Positions 8,829-17,156 of a DNA stretch of 64,000 bases are shown here, piece by piece. The position numbers and the translations under genes are program-made. The DNA lies in the NCBI RefSeq assembly GCF_013035425.1, contig NZ_WQHX01000002.1:372001-436000 (forward strand), given 5' to 3'. Source of the DNA: Ruegeria arenilitoris. GTDB taxonomy: Bacteria; Pseudomonadota; Alphaproteobacteria; Rhodobacterales; Rhodobacteraceae. Within the stretch, counting starts at the first letter, position 1. The number at the start of each line of letters is the position of its first letter. The notes beneath the pieces were generated by a model, which was not told where the DNA came from, did no database searches, and saw only the letters and a program-made list of their open reading frames with translations.

Positions 8829-9878
8829 ATGATTGAACTACAAGACGCGACAAAACGGGTCGGCAACGTCATCCATATCAAGCCAACGAACCTGACGCTG
8901 CAAACAGGCCATTTTAACGTACTGTTGGGTGCAACTGGCTCGGGAAAAACTTCTCTGATCAAGATGATGGCCGGGTTGGATCCGATCGCTTCTGGCAGCG
9001 TCCTGATGGACGGGCAAGACGTTACGCGGTTGAACACTCAGAAACGCAAGATCAGCCTCGTGCACCAGTTCTTTGTGAATTACCCACACATGACGGTGTT
9101 TGAGAACATAGCCTCGCCGCTTCGCGTGGCAGGTATGGCCCAATCCGAAATTGACGGACGTGTGGAAGAGGCCGCCGATCTATTGCAGCTGCGCCCGATG
9201 CTGCAACGTCGTCCGCACGAGTTGTCAGGCGGGCAACAGCAACGCACCGCCCTAGCCCGCGCGATAGCAAAGGAAAGCCGCGCCGTTTTTCTGGACGAGC
9301 CGTTGGCCAACCTGGACTACAAACTGCGCGAGGAACTAAGAGAGCAACTACCCGATTTGTTCGCTGGTCGTGGCGCGGTCGTTGTCTATGCCACCTCGGA
9401 ACCCGAAGAGGCTTTGCTGCTGGGTGGCCGGACAGCCCTAATGGAAGACGGGCACGTGACCCAGTTCGGATCAACAGCAGATATTTACCGAAACCCCGAA
9501 AACCTCGCTGCAGCGCGCGTGTTCTCGGACCCCCCGATTAACGTTGCACCAATAAATGTGTCGGACTCTAAGGCTCGACTGGCGGGCGGTGGTGACTGGG
9601 CCGTTCCAGAAATGGCTGACGGAAACTATGTGGTCGCCGTACGTCCACATCGCGTGACACCTTTCCGCACTTCGGAAGCAGATGTTGAGCTTACCGGCCG
9701 TGTGATTGTGACTGAATTATCTGGATCCGATTCCAGCGCTCATTTCCAACATGGGGATGAAGCGTGGGTTTCACTGGCGGCTGGAGTTCACCCTTATGAA
9801 GTGGGTGAGGATCACATTTTCTATATGAACCCGGCTCATTGCCGTTATTTCGGCCAAGACGGCAAAAGGGTGGCCTGA
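8829..9878 (+). CDS. glpS: Glycerol ABC transporter ATP-binding protein GlpS (H-loop His replaced)
   Basis: 349 aa MalK-like ATPase with a C-terminal regulatory (TOBE/OB) domain. Walker A is GATGSGKT (residues 34-41), the signature is intact (LSGGQQQR) and Walker B is VFLDEP. The H-loop, normally THD, reads ATSEPEE, so the switch histidine is missing. The reading frame opens with a GTG at 8760 inside the intercistronic hairpin; I prefer the ATG at 8829, where the conserved domain begins. It pairs with glpT, whose signature motif is degenerate, so the two proteins would form one competent and one degenerate ATP site. Confidence 0.87.
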   Translation: MIELQDATKRVGNVIHIKPTNLTLQTGHFNVLLGATGSGKTSLIKMMAGLDPIASGSVLMDGQDVTRLNTQKRKISLVHQFFVNYPHMTVFENIASPLRVAGMAQSEIDGRVEEAADLLQLRPMLQRRPHELSGGQQQRTALARAIAKESRAVFLDEPLANLDYKLREELREQLPDLFAGRGAVVVYATSEPEEALLLGGRTALMEDGHVTQFGSTADIYRNPENLAAARVFSDPPINVAPINVSDSKARLAGGGDWAVPEMADGNYVVAVRPHRVTPFRTSEADVELTGRVIVTELSGSDSSAHFQHGDEAWVSLAAGVHPYEVGEDHIFYMNPAHCRYFGQDGKRVA

Positions 9879-9879
9879 C

Positions 9880-10956
9880 ATGGCGCAGATCAAGCTTTCC
9901 AACCTCAAACACAGTTATTTGCCGTCGCCCCAGGGCCCAGAAGACTATGCCCTTAAGGAAATCGACGTGACTTGGCGTGATGGCGGGGCATACGCTCTGC
10001 TTGGTCCTTCCGGTTGCGGTAAATCCACATTGCTGAACATAATTTCAGGTCTTTTGACCCCATCCGAGGGGCAGATTCTGTTCGACGGGCGTGATGTAAC
10101 CGCCCTGCCCCCAGACCAGCGCAATATAGCGCAGGTTTTCCAATTTCCCGTTATTTACGACACTATGACCGTTGGCGAAAACTTGGCGTTCCCTCTCAAG
10201 AACCGGGGTGTGGATGCAGCGACAATCAACCAGCGCGTCGATGAAATCGCCAAGATGCTGGACGTCACGGACATGCTTGACACCCGAGCCTCTGGGCTCA
10301 GCCCGGACAACAAGCAAAAAATTTCGATGGGCCGGGGGCTGGTACGCGACGACGTGAATGCCGTCATGTTCGACGAACCCCTGACGGTTATTGATCCGCA
10401 CCTTAAATGGAAGCTGCGCTCGAAACTGAAGGAACTGCATCAACAAGTGAAAGCCACGATGATCTACGTCACTCACGACCAGACCGAGGCACTGACATTC
10501 GCCGATGAGGTCGTTGTGATGCAAGAAGGCGAAGTGGTGCAGATCGGTACACCCGTGGATTTGTTTGAGAGACCTCAACACACTTTTGTCGGTCACTTCA
10601 TCGGCTCACCCGGAATGAATGTCCTACCCTGCGAGGCCAAAGGCGATCGTGCAATCTTCGAAGGCCACGAAGTCCATTTGGAAGGACCTGTACAAGGGAC
10701 CGGAGGTAACACCAATCTGGGCATTCGCCCCGAATATGTGGGTTTTGGCGAGACGGGCATCCCTGCGCATGTGACCAAAGTTTCTGATATCGGCCGTCAC
10801 TATGTAGTAAGCGCAATTGTTGGCGACACCGCTTTGAAAGTAGTGTCAGAACACAGCGCGCCGGAACCTGGATCACAAGTATTCCTGCAGTTCAAACCTG
10901 AACAATCCCGTGTTTATCGCGACGGCTGGATCGCAACCGAGGAGCGCGGCACATGA
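9880..10956 (+). CDS. glpT: Glycerol ABC transporter ATP-binding protein GlpT (degenerate signature motif)
   Basis: 358 aa MalK-like ATPase. Walker A is GPSGCGKST (residues 42-50), Walker B is VMFDEPLTVID and the H-loop is an intact VTHDQTEA. The ABC signature, normally LSGGQ, reads GLSPDNKQK. AAGGGTGG lies upstream of the ATG, one base after the glpS stop. The C-terminal domain resembles the usual CUT1 regulatory domain. With GlpS, whose signature is intact but whose H-loop His is lost, it should make an asymmetric heterodimeric motor at the cytoplasmic face of GlpP/GlpQ. The stop overlaps the glpP start (ATGA). Confidence 0.87.
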   Translation: MAQIKLSNLKHSYLPSPQGPEDYALKEIDVTWRDGGAYALLGPSGCGKSTLLNIISGLLTPSEGQILFDGRDVTALPPDQRNIAQVFQFPVIYDTMTVGENLAFPLKNRGVDAATINQRVDEIAKMLDVTDMLDTRASGLSPDNKQKISMGRGLVRDDVNAVMFDEPLTVIDPHLKWKLRSKLKELHQQVKATMIYVTHDQTEALTFADEVVVMQEGEVVQIGTPVDLFERPQHTFVGHFIGSPGMNVLPCEAKGDRAIFEGHEVHLEGPVQGTGGNTNLGIRPEYVGFGETGIPAHVTKVSDIGRHYVVSAIVGDTALKVVSEHSAPEPGSQVFLQFKPEQSRVYRDGWIATEERGT

Positions 10957-11816
10957 GAACAGAAAACCAAAGGGCGTGGTTCTTTGTGCTTCCAGTCCTG
11001 GCGCTGGTCGCATTCAACGCATTGGTGCCGATGATGACAGTTGTCAATTATTCGGTGCAAGAAACATTTGGGAACAACCAATTCTTCTGGGAGGGGTTGG
11101 GATGGTTCGAGCAAATCCTCCGCTCGGATCGGTTCCAAGCAGCACTGGGGCGCCAATTTCTGTTTACTGCCCTGATCCTTATGATCGAAGTACCTTTGGG
11201 TATAATCGTGGCCCTTTCGATGCCGCGTAAAGGGATTTGGGTGCCGGTGTGTTTGGTTTTGATGGCTTTACCAATGTTGATCCCTTGGAATGTGGTGGGA
11301 TCGATGTGGAATATCTTCACCCTGCCCAAGATTGGATTGTTGGGCTATTTCCTGAATGATGTCCTTGGCATCAACTATGACATGACCCAACAACCAATCT
11401 CGGCCTGGATTACCGTTATCGTAATGGATGTCTGGCACTGGACTTCGCTAGTAGTGTTGCTTTGTTATGCCGGGCTGGTTTCGATCCCAGACGCCTATTA
11501 TCAAGCTGCCAAGATTGATGGTGCATCCAATTGGTCTGTCTTTCGCTACATCCAGTTGCCCAAAATGAAAACTGTTCTCACGATCGCGATCCTTTTGCGC
11601 TTTATGGACAGCTTTAACATATACACAGAGCCCTTCGTGTTAACGGGCGGTGGTCCCGGAAACTCGACCACGCTGCTGTCGATTGATCTTGTAAAGATCG
11701 CTTTGGGTCAGTTCGATCTTGGCCCCGCAGCGGCAATGAGCTTGATTTATTTCGCCATCACGCTGTTGGTCAGCTGGGTCTTCTACACTCTGATGACAAA
11801 GGACGACGCCGAATGA
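10953..11816 (+). CDS. glpP: Glycerol ABC transporter permease GlpP
   Basis: 287 aa polytopic inner-membrane permease of the MalF-like binding-protein-dependent family. The cytoplasmic EAA loop, which docks onto the ATPases, is visible as YYQAAKIDGASNWSVFRYIQLP at about residues 183-204. It overlaps glpT and glpQ by 4 bp at each end (ATGA), so translation is tightly coupled. Assignment to glycerol rests on operon similarity to Rhizobium glpSTPQUV. Confidence 0.86.
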   Translation: MRTENQRAWFFVLPVLALVAFNALVPMMTVVNYSVQETFGNNQFFWEGLGWFEQILRSDRFQAALGRQFLFTALILMIEVPLGIIVALSMPRKGIWVPVCLVLMALPMLIPWNVVGSMWNIFTLPKIGLLGYFLNDVLGINYDMTQQPISAWITVIVMDVWHWTSLVVLLCYAGLVSIPDAYYQAAKIDGASNWSVFRYIQLPKMKTVLTIAILLRFMDSFNIYTEPFVLTGGGPGNSTTLLSIDLVKIALGQFDLGPAAAMSLIYFAITLLVSWVFYTLMTKDDAE

Positions 11817-12610
11817 GAAAGCGTTCCCTGATACCCATCCTCTATATCGCATTCCTGATGCTGCCAATCTATTGGCTCGTAGCGATGTCGTTCAAAACCA
11901 CCAACGAAATACTCTCTGGTTTTTCGCTTTTTCCGCAAACATTTACGCTGGACAACTACATAACGATCTTCACCGATCCAACGTGGTATTGGGGTTATAT
12001 CAACTCGATCATTTACGTAACGATCAACACGGTGCTTTCTGTTTGTGTTGCATTGCCCGCGGCCTACGCATTCTCACGTTACAGGTTTCTTGGCGACAAG
12101 CAGCTGTTCTTTTGGCTGCTGACCAACCGGATGGCACCCGCTGCTGTCTTTGCGCTGCCATTCTTTCAGCTTTATTCGTCAATTCATCTTTTCGACACCT
12201 ACCTGGCCGTAGCGCTGGCACACACCTTGTTCAACGTGCCGCTGGCGGTCTGGATCCTGGAGGGATTCATGCGAGGCATCCCAAAAGAGTTGGACGAAAC
12301 CGCCTATGTGGATGGCTATTCCTTCCCTAGATTCTTTGTGAAAATCTTCCTCCCCAACATCAAAGCCGGGGTTGGGGTCGCCGCTTTCTTTTGCTTTATG
12401 TTTTCATGGGTGGAAATGCTTCTGGCCAAGACGCTTACTGCAGTTGAGGCAAAACCCATAGCGGCGGTGATGACCCGAACGGCATCCAGCGCTGGGTACG
12501 AGTTGGGGTTATTGGCGGCGGCGGGAACGCTGACAATCATCCCAGGCGCCATCGTCATCTGGTTTGTCCGAAACTACATCGCGCGCGGCTTCGCGATGGG
12601 TCGAGTTTGA
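11813..12610 (+). CDS. glpQ: Glycerol ABC transporter permease GlpQ
   Basis: 265 aa second permease of the importer, MalG-like, with about six membrane segments and an EAA-type loop (GIPKELDETAYVDGYSFPRFFVKIFLP) that contacts the ATPases. It begins inside the glpP stop (ATGA) and is followed within a few bases by glpU. Note that this gene symbol here means the permease of the ABC system, not the glycerophosphodiester phosphodiesterase of the same name in Escherichia coli. Confidence 0.86.
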   Translation: MRKRSLIPILYIAFLMLPIYWLVAMSFKTTNEILSGFSLFPQTFTLDNYITIFTDPTWYWGYINSIIYVTINTVLSVCVALPAAYAFSRYRFLGDKQLFFWLLTNRMAPAAVFALPFFQLYSSIHLFDTYLAVALAHTLFNVPLAVWILEGFMRGIPKELDETAYVDGYSFPRFFVKIFLPNIKAGVGVAAFFCFMFSWVEMLLAKTLTAVEAKPIAAVMTRTASSAGYELGLLAAAGTLTIIPGAIVIWFVRNYIARGFAMGRV

Positions 12611-12618
12611 GGTTCGAT

Positions 12619-13026
12619 ATGCAAAAACTTCTCACAGCACTCATTGCTCTTCTGCCTTCCTCGGCATTAGCACAAGCTAAGGCCGGTTGGGGTAATGTTG
12701 GCCAGCAGGAAGAAGCGGGATTCTCATGGACCGCCCCGCTGTGGCCTGATTTCTGGATGGCATGGACGCCCGCGACTCTGGCCGTATTTGTTGGCATCTT
12801 CTCGGCAATTGCGATCATCGGCGTCCTTGAGATTTTTAAGTTTCGAGACGGCATTGAACGGCGCGGTGTTCTGGGTCTTACAACCACACTGGGTGATCGT
12901 CTGTTCATCACTTTATTGGGTTCTGCCTACATTTTTCTGGCATGGCTCGGGCTAGTGGGGCAACCGGTCTGGACCCCACTTTTCATTTCAATTGGCTGGG
13001 GCTTTTTCGTCTTTTGGAAAGTTTAG
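12619..13026 (+). CDS. glpU: Small integral membrane protein of the glycerol operon (DUF2160/GlpU-like)
   Basis: 135 aa protein with an N-terminal signal-like hydrophobic stretch (LLTALIALLPSSALAQA) and about three further hydrophobic segments containing PLWPDFWMAWTPAT and a KFRDGIERRGVLG loop. This resembles the small conserved membrane protein of unknown function that accompanies GlpSTPQV transporters. I used the ATG at 12619, 8 bp after the glpQ stop; a TTG at 12607 in the same frame overlaps glpQ. It closes the operon. It may be an accessory subunit of the importer, which is inference. Confidence 0.75.
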   Translation: MQKLLTALIALLPSSALAQAKAGWGNVGQQEEAGFSWTAPLWPDFWMAWTPATLAVFVGIFSAIAIIGVLEIFKFRDGIERRGVLGLTTTLGDRLFITLLGSAYIFLAWLGLVGQPVWTPLFISIGWGFFVFWKV

Positions 13027-13048
13027 GCTTTGCGTAACGGCAAAAGGA

Positions 13049-13065
13049 TGCTTGTTTTACAAGCA
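13049..13065 (+). promoter_or_regulatory. Perfect inverted repeat upstream of blaI-like gene
   Basis: TGCTTGT-TTT-ACAAGCA at 13049-13065 is a 7-bp perfect inverted repeat with a 3-base centre, 11 bp before the repressor gene start. BlaI/MecI-family repressors bind ACA/TGT dyads near their own promoters, so this is a reasonable autoregulatory operator. TAAAAT at 13073-13078 overlaps the start codon and is unlikely to be its -10. Confidence 0.45.
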
Positions 13066-13076
13066 CACTAGGTAAA

Positions 13077-13490
13077 ATGGTGACACCGAGATCTATGCGA
13101 AAAAGAAAGACGGGAAATCTTCTGACCGAGGTTGAACTTGAGTTCATGAACGAACTCTGGGGCCTTGGGCAAGGCTCGGTGCGTGATGTCCTGGACCGCC
13201 TTCCGCCAGAGCGAAACCTGGCCTACACTTCCGGCGCAACGATCCTGCGAATTCTCGATGAAAAAGGTTTTGTCGAAAGTCACAAGGACGGCAAGACGCT
13301 GATCTACAGGCCGCTTCTGGAGAAAGACAGGTATCAGGCGCGCTCGCTTCAGAACCTGTCCCGCACACTATTCGACGACACGCCCGCATCTCTGGTTGCG
13401 CGTTTAGTCGACGATGCGGGGCTGAGCGAAGCGGATCTCGAGGAAATTCGGGCACTGGTAGAGAGGAGACTGCAAAATGACAGCGGTTAA
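13077..13490 (+). CDS. BlaI/MecI/CopY-family transcriptional repressor
   Basis: 137 aa DNA-binding protein with a winged helix typical of penicillinase repressors (LTEVELEFMNELWGLGQGSVRDVLDRLP, then YTSGATILRILDEKGFVESHKDG) and a C-terminal dimerisation segment. In the paradigm it is cleaved after activation of a BlaR1 membrane protease encoded next to it. Here the partner overlaps its 3' end by 14 bp. No beta-lactamase or penicillin-binding protein gene is present in the window, so its regulon is unknown. An inverted repeat just upstream suggests autoregulation. Confidence 0.88.
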   Translation: MVTPRSMRKRKTGNLLTEVELEFMNELWGLGQGSVRDVLDRLPPERNLAYTSGATILRILDEKGFVESHKDGKTLIYRPLLEKDRYQARSLQNLSRTLFDDTPASLVARLVDDAGLSEADLEEIRALVERRLQNDSG

Positions 13491-14574
13491 ACCGGTTCTC
13501 GATGCGTATCTCGAATTGAATCTTGTATTGGCTTTGTCGGCGATTGTTTGGCTGGCATCTAGAGCGTTGTTGTCACGAACCCGTCTGGGCCACAGCTATG
13601 TCGTTCAATTACAGGCGCTTAAGGCGCTGTGCGTATGCGTAATTCTTAGCCCCATACTGGCTTTGGGTGCCACGTCAATAGCCGCCCAGCTTTGGCCGGG
13701 CCAAACTGTGGCCTTCGGAGACATTGCAGTTGCGGCATATTTACGTGGCGACATCGCAATTCCGGCAATTCAATTCGAAGCACTGCTAAACACCCGCCAG
13801 CATTTGGTCGAGCTCTTGATGTCAGGCGAAAACTCAGCGTTGACCGGCATTTTCTACCTGTTGGCCGCGACCTCTGCGCTTTTGGCGCTTCGCGTGTTCC
13901 GCGACGCGCTGGTCATTCGTGAAGCGGTTCACAACAGTTTTTTGTGGCGGAGTTCGAACAAAGTCGACATCCGCTTGTCAGATCGCGTTTCCGTACCCTT
14001 TGCAGTTCGAGGATTACGCCGATGCCATATAGTTTTGCCAAGCCACTTACTGGACACGCCGCGGGAACTACGCTTCGCCCTGGCACATGAACTCCAGCAC
14101 GTGCGCTCTCACGACGTTGAATGGGAATTGGGATTAGAACTTTTGCGCCCACTGTTGTTCTGGAATCCGGCTTATCTGGTCCTGAAATACCAATTCAACC
14201 GCCTGCGCGAACTTGCGTGCGATCAATCTGTTGTAACTCGAAAAGGTATCGATGCGCGCGATTATACGTCGTGTTTACTCGATTACTGTGCCCGGACTGT
14301 GGCGCGAAACCATCCTAAGGTTTTGAATGTCGCCTTGGTTTCCGAGGGAAAAGCTAAGCGCGTATTGCGTCAACGCGTCATCGCATTGGCAGACGCTCCA
14401 ACAATTCAATCTGCTGTGCCGATGGCTTTTCTAGGTCTTTCGCTGATGTTCGCTGTCTTGCTGGCGGTTGGATCAGCCGGCATGCAACAAACTCAGGATT
14501 GGAGCCACGACAGATTGATGCTGTCAACGGTCGTGAACCTTGAGCGATTGCAAGCTCGTAATCAGGGAAACTGA
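13477..14574 (+). CDS. M56 family membrane metalloprotease (BlaR1-like), lacking a penicillin sensor domain
   Basis: 365 aa membrane protein with hydrophobic segments at about residues 14-30, 50-72, 122-140 and 325-342. The zinc protease motif HELQH (residues 204-208) lies in LAHELQHVRSHDVEWE, with a downstream RELACDQ that fits the third metal-ligand Glu of M56 peptidases. Classical BlaR1 has a penicillin-binding extracellular domain of about 250 residues after the last membrane helix. This protein ends about 20 residues after its last helix, so it cannot sense beta-lactams that way. It overlaps the blaI-like repressor gene by 14 bp and should be its signal-responsive partner. Confidence 0.85.
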   Translation: MTAVKPVLDAYLELNLVLALSAIVWLASRALLSRTRLGHSYVVQLQALKALCVCVILSPILALGATSIAAQLWPGQTVAFGDIAVAAYLRGDIAIPAIQFEALLNTRQHLVELLMSGENSALTGIFYLLAATSALLALRVFRDALVIREAVHNSFLWRSSNKVDIRLSDRVSVPFAVRGLRRCHIVLPSHLLDTPRELRFALAHELQHVRSHDVEWELGLELLRPLLFWNPAYLVLKYQFNRLRELACDQSVVTRKGIDARDYTSCLLDYCARTVARNHPKVLNVALVSEGKAKRVLRQRVIALADAPTIQSAVPMAFLGLSLMFAVLLAVGSAGMQQTQDWSHDRLMLSTVVNLERLQARNQGN

Positions 14575-14698
14575 GCCCACCAAGGTAATCTCTTATGAGA
14601 AGGCTCCGACCCAAAGACTAGTTCGCGCTTTATCCCAACCCTTTAAACTCGATGAAAGGGCCTGGGCGTTAGAGGCGGCCACTGGCCCCAAAACTTCG

Positions 14699-15493
14699 TC
14701 AGGACGCTTGATTCGAAGCGTTGGAAAGTATCGCAGCGCCGGATTTCGCAGCGGATCGTGAAGCTTTGGCAAGCAGCGTCACGTCGATATCTGTAGCTAG
14801 AAACGTGGCCCCTTGGTCAACGCATTTTTTTTGCATTTCCGGATCTAACGTCAAAATGCCCGCGGCCTTGCCCGCGTCCACGATCCGGGCAAGTGCGTCC
14901 ATGATTGCGGACACAACAAGCGGATGATCAGCGTTCCCAAGGTGGCCAAGATCCGCAGCCAGATCTGCAGGTCCAATAAAAACACCGTCGATATCGGTTT
15001 CCAGAATATCGCCCAGCGCTTCAAGTCCTAGACGGTTTTCCACTTGTACAAGCAAACAGATTTGTTCGTCTGCCGTTGTTAGATAATTCGGGATCGCCCC
15101 AAAACGGGAAACACGAGCCAAGGAAGAGCCAACTCCACGCACGCCAGCTGGCGGATAGCGAACGGCTCTGACAAGGTCTTCTGCTTGTTGGCCGCTTTCG
15201 ACCATAGGTACAAGTATGCTTTGCACTCCTGCATCAAGATATTGCTTGATCATCCACGTCTCGCCGATCGGCAAACGGGCGACTGGGTGGCTGTCTGAGG
15301 CCTCAACCACGCGAATTTGCTCGAGTGTCGAACGAAGATCGTTTGGAGCATGTTCCCCGTCGACCAACAACCAGTCAAACCCGGCTGTTGAAACGACTTC
15401 GGCGGCATAGGCATCAGCCAGCGCCAACCAGCATCCTAGCTGAGGTTCTCCGGCTTTCAGAGCGGCTTTGAAGGTATTGGTTGGCGCAGACAC
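14699..15493 (-). CDS. hpaI: 4-hydroxy-2-oxoheptanedioate (HpcH/HpaI) aldolase
   Basis: 264 aa class II pyruvate aldolase that splits 4-hydroxy-2-oxoheptane-1,7-dioate into pyruvate and succinate semialdehyde, the last step of homoprotocatechuate meta-cleavage. The catalytic His lies in LLVDGEHAPND, the metal-ligand Glu in VQVENRLGLEAL, and the metal-ligand Asp in GVFIGPADLAADLG. It starts with GTG after a good AAAGGAG site, 11 bp downstream of hpaH. It is the last gene of the hpaFED-decarboxylase-hpaGHI operon and converges on the M56 protease gene. The 124-bp convergent gap holds no clear terminator. Confidence 0.9.
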   Translation of the reverse strand: MSAPTNTFKAALKAGEPQLGCWLALADAYAAEVVSTAGFDWLLVDGEHAPNDLRSTLEQIRVVEASDSHPVARLPIGETWMIKQYLDAGVQSILVPMVESGQQAEDLVRAVRYPPAGVRGVGSSLARVSRFGAIPNYLTTADEQICLLVQVENRLGLEALGDILETDIDGVFIGPADLAADLGHLGNADHPLVVSAIMDALARIVDAGKAAGILTLDPEMQKKCVDQGATFLATDIDVTLLAKASRSAAKSGAAILSNASNQAS

Positions 15494-15504
15494 TTGGCGC
15501 TCCT

Positions 15505-16305
15505 TTAGGCAAAGCGAACATCGACCGACCCAAACGAGCCGAAATCAGCATGAATTCTGGTATTTGGCGGGCACTCTATAGGTCGAATGAAACTACCTGA
15601 TAATATCACATGACCGGGTTCAATGCTCTGGCCGTACTGCGCCATACGACGCGCCAGCCATACGACACTTTCAATCGGGTCGTTTAAGACACCAGCTCCA
15701 AGCCCTGTCTCTTCGATCTGATCATTGCGAAAGGTTATGGCGCCGACCCATCTAAGGTCGAAAGCATCCAAATCATGCCGGTCAGTCCCCAGTACGACCC
15801 CAGCGTTCGCCGCGTTGTCACTGATTGTATCTAAGACATTGCGTGCAGTTCCAGTCTGTGGATCAACGCGGTGGATCCTTGTGTCTAGGATTTCAAGGGA
15901 TGGCGCGACATAGTCCGTCGCTGCAATTACGTCGCCGCGGGTCACGTCCTTTCCACCAACAGACGATTTCATCACAAACGCGATTTCGGCTTCGACACGC
16001 GGTTGAATGAAGCGTCCCTTTGGAACGGTATCACCGCTTTCGAAAAGCATGTTGTCAAATAGTATACCGCTGTCCGGAACGTCGATGTTCAGCGCATATT
16101 GCATCGCTTTTGAAGTGAGTCCGATTTTCCAACCTATCACCTTTCGGCCTTGGGCCAGTTTCTGACGGTGAATTTCCTTTTGAACTTCGTAGGCGTCACT
16201 CATATCCATCTCGGGATAGCGCAGCGACAAAAGGCCTACCTGCTTACGAGTACGTTCGGCCATGAGCAGGTCTGCAGCAGCACGGAAGTGATCATCTGGC
16301 GTCAT
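15505..16305 (-). CDS. hpaH: 2-oxo-hept-4-ene-1,7-dioate hydratase
   Basis: 266 aa, the same length as Escherichia coli HpaH. It adds water to 2-oxohept-4-ene-1,7-dioate to give 4-hydroxy-2-oxoheptanedioate. It shows the hydratase/4-oxalocrotonate-decarboxylase pattern: GWKIGLTSKAMQ near residue 58, metal-ligand acids in PRVEAEIAFV and LEILDTRI, and GSFIRPIE near the C-terminus. Its ATG overlaps the hpaG stop (ATGA), and hpaI follows 11 bp on. Confidence 0.9.
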   Translation of the reverse strand: MTPDDHFRAAADLLMAERTRKQVGLLSLRYPEMDMSDAYEVQKEIHRQKLAQGRKVIGWKIGLTSKAMQYALNIDVPDSGILFDNMLFESGDTVPKGRFIQPRVEAEIAFVMKSSVGGKDVTRGDVIAATDYVAPSLEILDTRIHRVDPQTGTARNVLDTISDNAANAGVVLGTDRHDLDAFDLRWVGAITFRNDQIEETGLGAGVLNDPIESVVWLARRMAQYGQSIEPGHVILSGSFIRPIECPPNTRIHADFGSFGSVDVRFA

Positions 16306-17156
16306 AGCGCTTCGTCCTCAACCGTATTGCGAAGTGTTCCGATACCATTAACCGAAACCTCCACAACATCGCCAGGTTTCAAAAACCTTGGCGGGTCAAA
16401 CCGGGCTCCGGCACCAGTTGGGGTGCCCGTCACGATTATATCACCGGGTTGGAGGGTCATGAAGGTCGAGATGTATTCGATCTCGCGGCGGATGGGAAAC
16501 ATCATTCGGTTCAGAGTGTCATCCTGACGAAGCTCACCGTTCACGTGCGTTTGTATTCTTGCCTCGTCAAGTTGCGCGGCATCGCTAAACGGTACCAGCC
16601 AAGGCCCAAGTGCACCTGATCGATCCCAGTTCTTGCCTTGCGTTACATTAAACTTTGCATGGCGCACCCAGTCACGGATCGTGCCCTCATTACATAAGGT
16701 CAAAGCGGCGATGTGGTCGTATGCGTCTGCCTGAGCGATCCTGCGGCCACCTTTTCCTATCACAATGGCCACTTCACCTTCATAATCCAACTTGTGGCTT
16801 TCCGGAGGCCGGATCAATGGGCGTTCATGCCCGGTAAATCCGCTGGCAAAACGGGGAAACAACGACATGTATTCCGGTTGCACACTACCATCATTGTACT
16901 CAGCATTACGGTCAGGAAAATTTACACCAACACATAGAATTCTGGATGCATTGGGCAGAACCATCTCGTATTGGAAGACCTTGTGCGAAGCCAACCTACC
17001 CTTCGCCGCTTGTTCAAGTTCGCCCAGCGCGTTGTCTCTTACCGCATCCAGCAAGGTCGGCCATTGAGGGAAACCGTCATCCAGCGCGATCATGCCTTCT
17101 TCGGTCACTGCGCCGTAATGAAAGTGACCTCCGACGGAAAAGCTCGCAAATCTCAT
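16302..17156 (-). CDS. hpaG: Fumarylacetoacetate-hydrolase-family decarboxylase (5-oxopent-3-ene-1,2,5-tricarboxylate decarboxylase)
   Basis: 284 aa FAH-superfamily protein with SRILCVGVNFPDRNAEY, the metal-binding KLDYEGEVAIVIG, and the C-terminal GDIIVTGTPTGAG signature. By position between hpaD and hpaH it should act as the decarboxylase/isomerase that converts the ring-cleavage product of CHM. E. coli HpaG is a fused double domain; this is a single domain, as in many alphaproteobacteria. I chose the ATG at 17156 over the longer frame from 17171 because it forms an ATGA overlap with the upstream aromatic amino acid decarboxylase stop. The precise reaction within the family is inferred from context. 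Confidence 0.85.
   Translation of the reverse strand: MRFASFSVGGHFHYGAVTEEGMIALDDGFPQWPTLLDAVRDNALGELEQAAKGRLASHKVFQYEMVLPNASRILCVGVNFPDRNAEYNDGSVQPEYMSLFPRFASGFTGHERPLIRPPESHKLDYEGEVAIVIGKGGRRIAQADAYDHIAALTLCNEGTIRDWVRHAKFNVTQGKNWDRSGALGPWLVPFSDAAQLDEARIQTHVNGELRQDDTLNRMMFPIRREIEYISTFMTLQPGDIIVTGTPTGAGARFDPPRFLKPGDVVEVSVNGIGTLRNTVEDEAL

Noticed and set aside
11813..12610. glpQ as glycerophosphodiester phosphodiesterase
   Set aside because: The protein is a polytopic permease with an EAA loop; the symbol follows the ABC glycerol system.
14575..14698. Terminator or small gene between the M56 protease and hpaI
   Set aside because: No stem with a T-run and no frame with a ribosome-binding site; open frames here run through coding sequence on the other strand.
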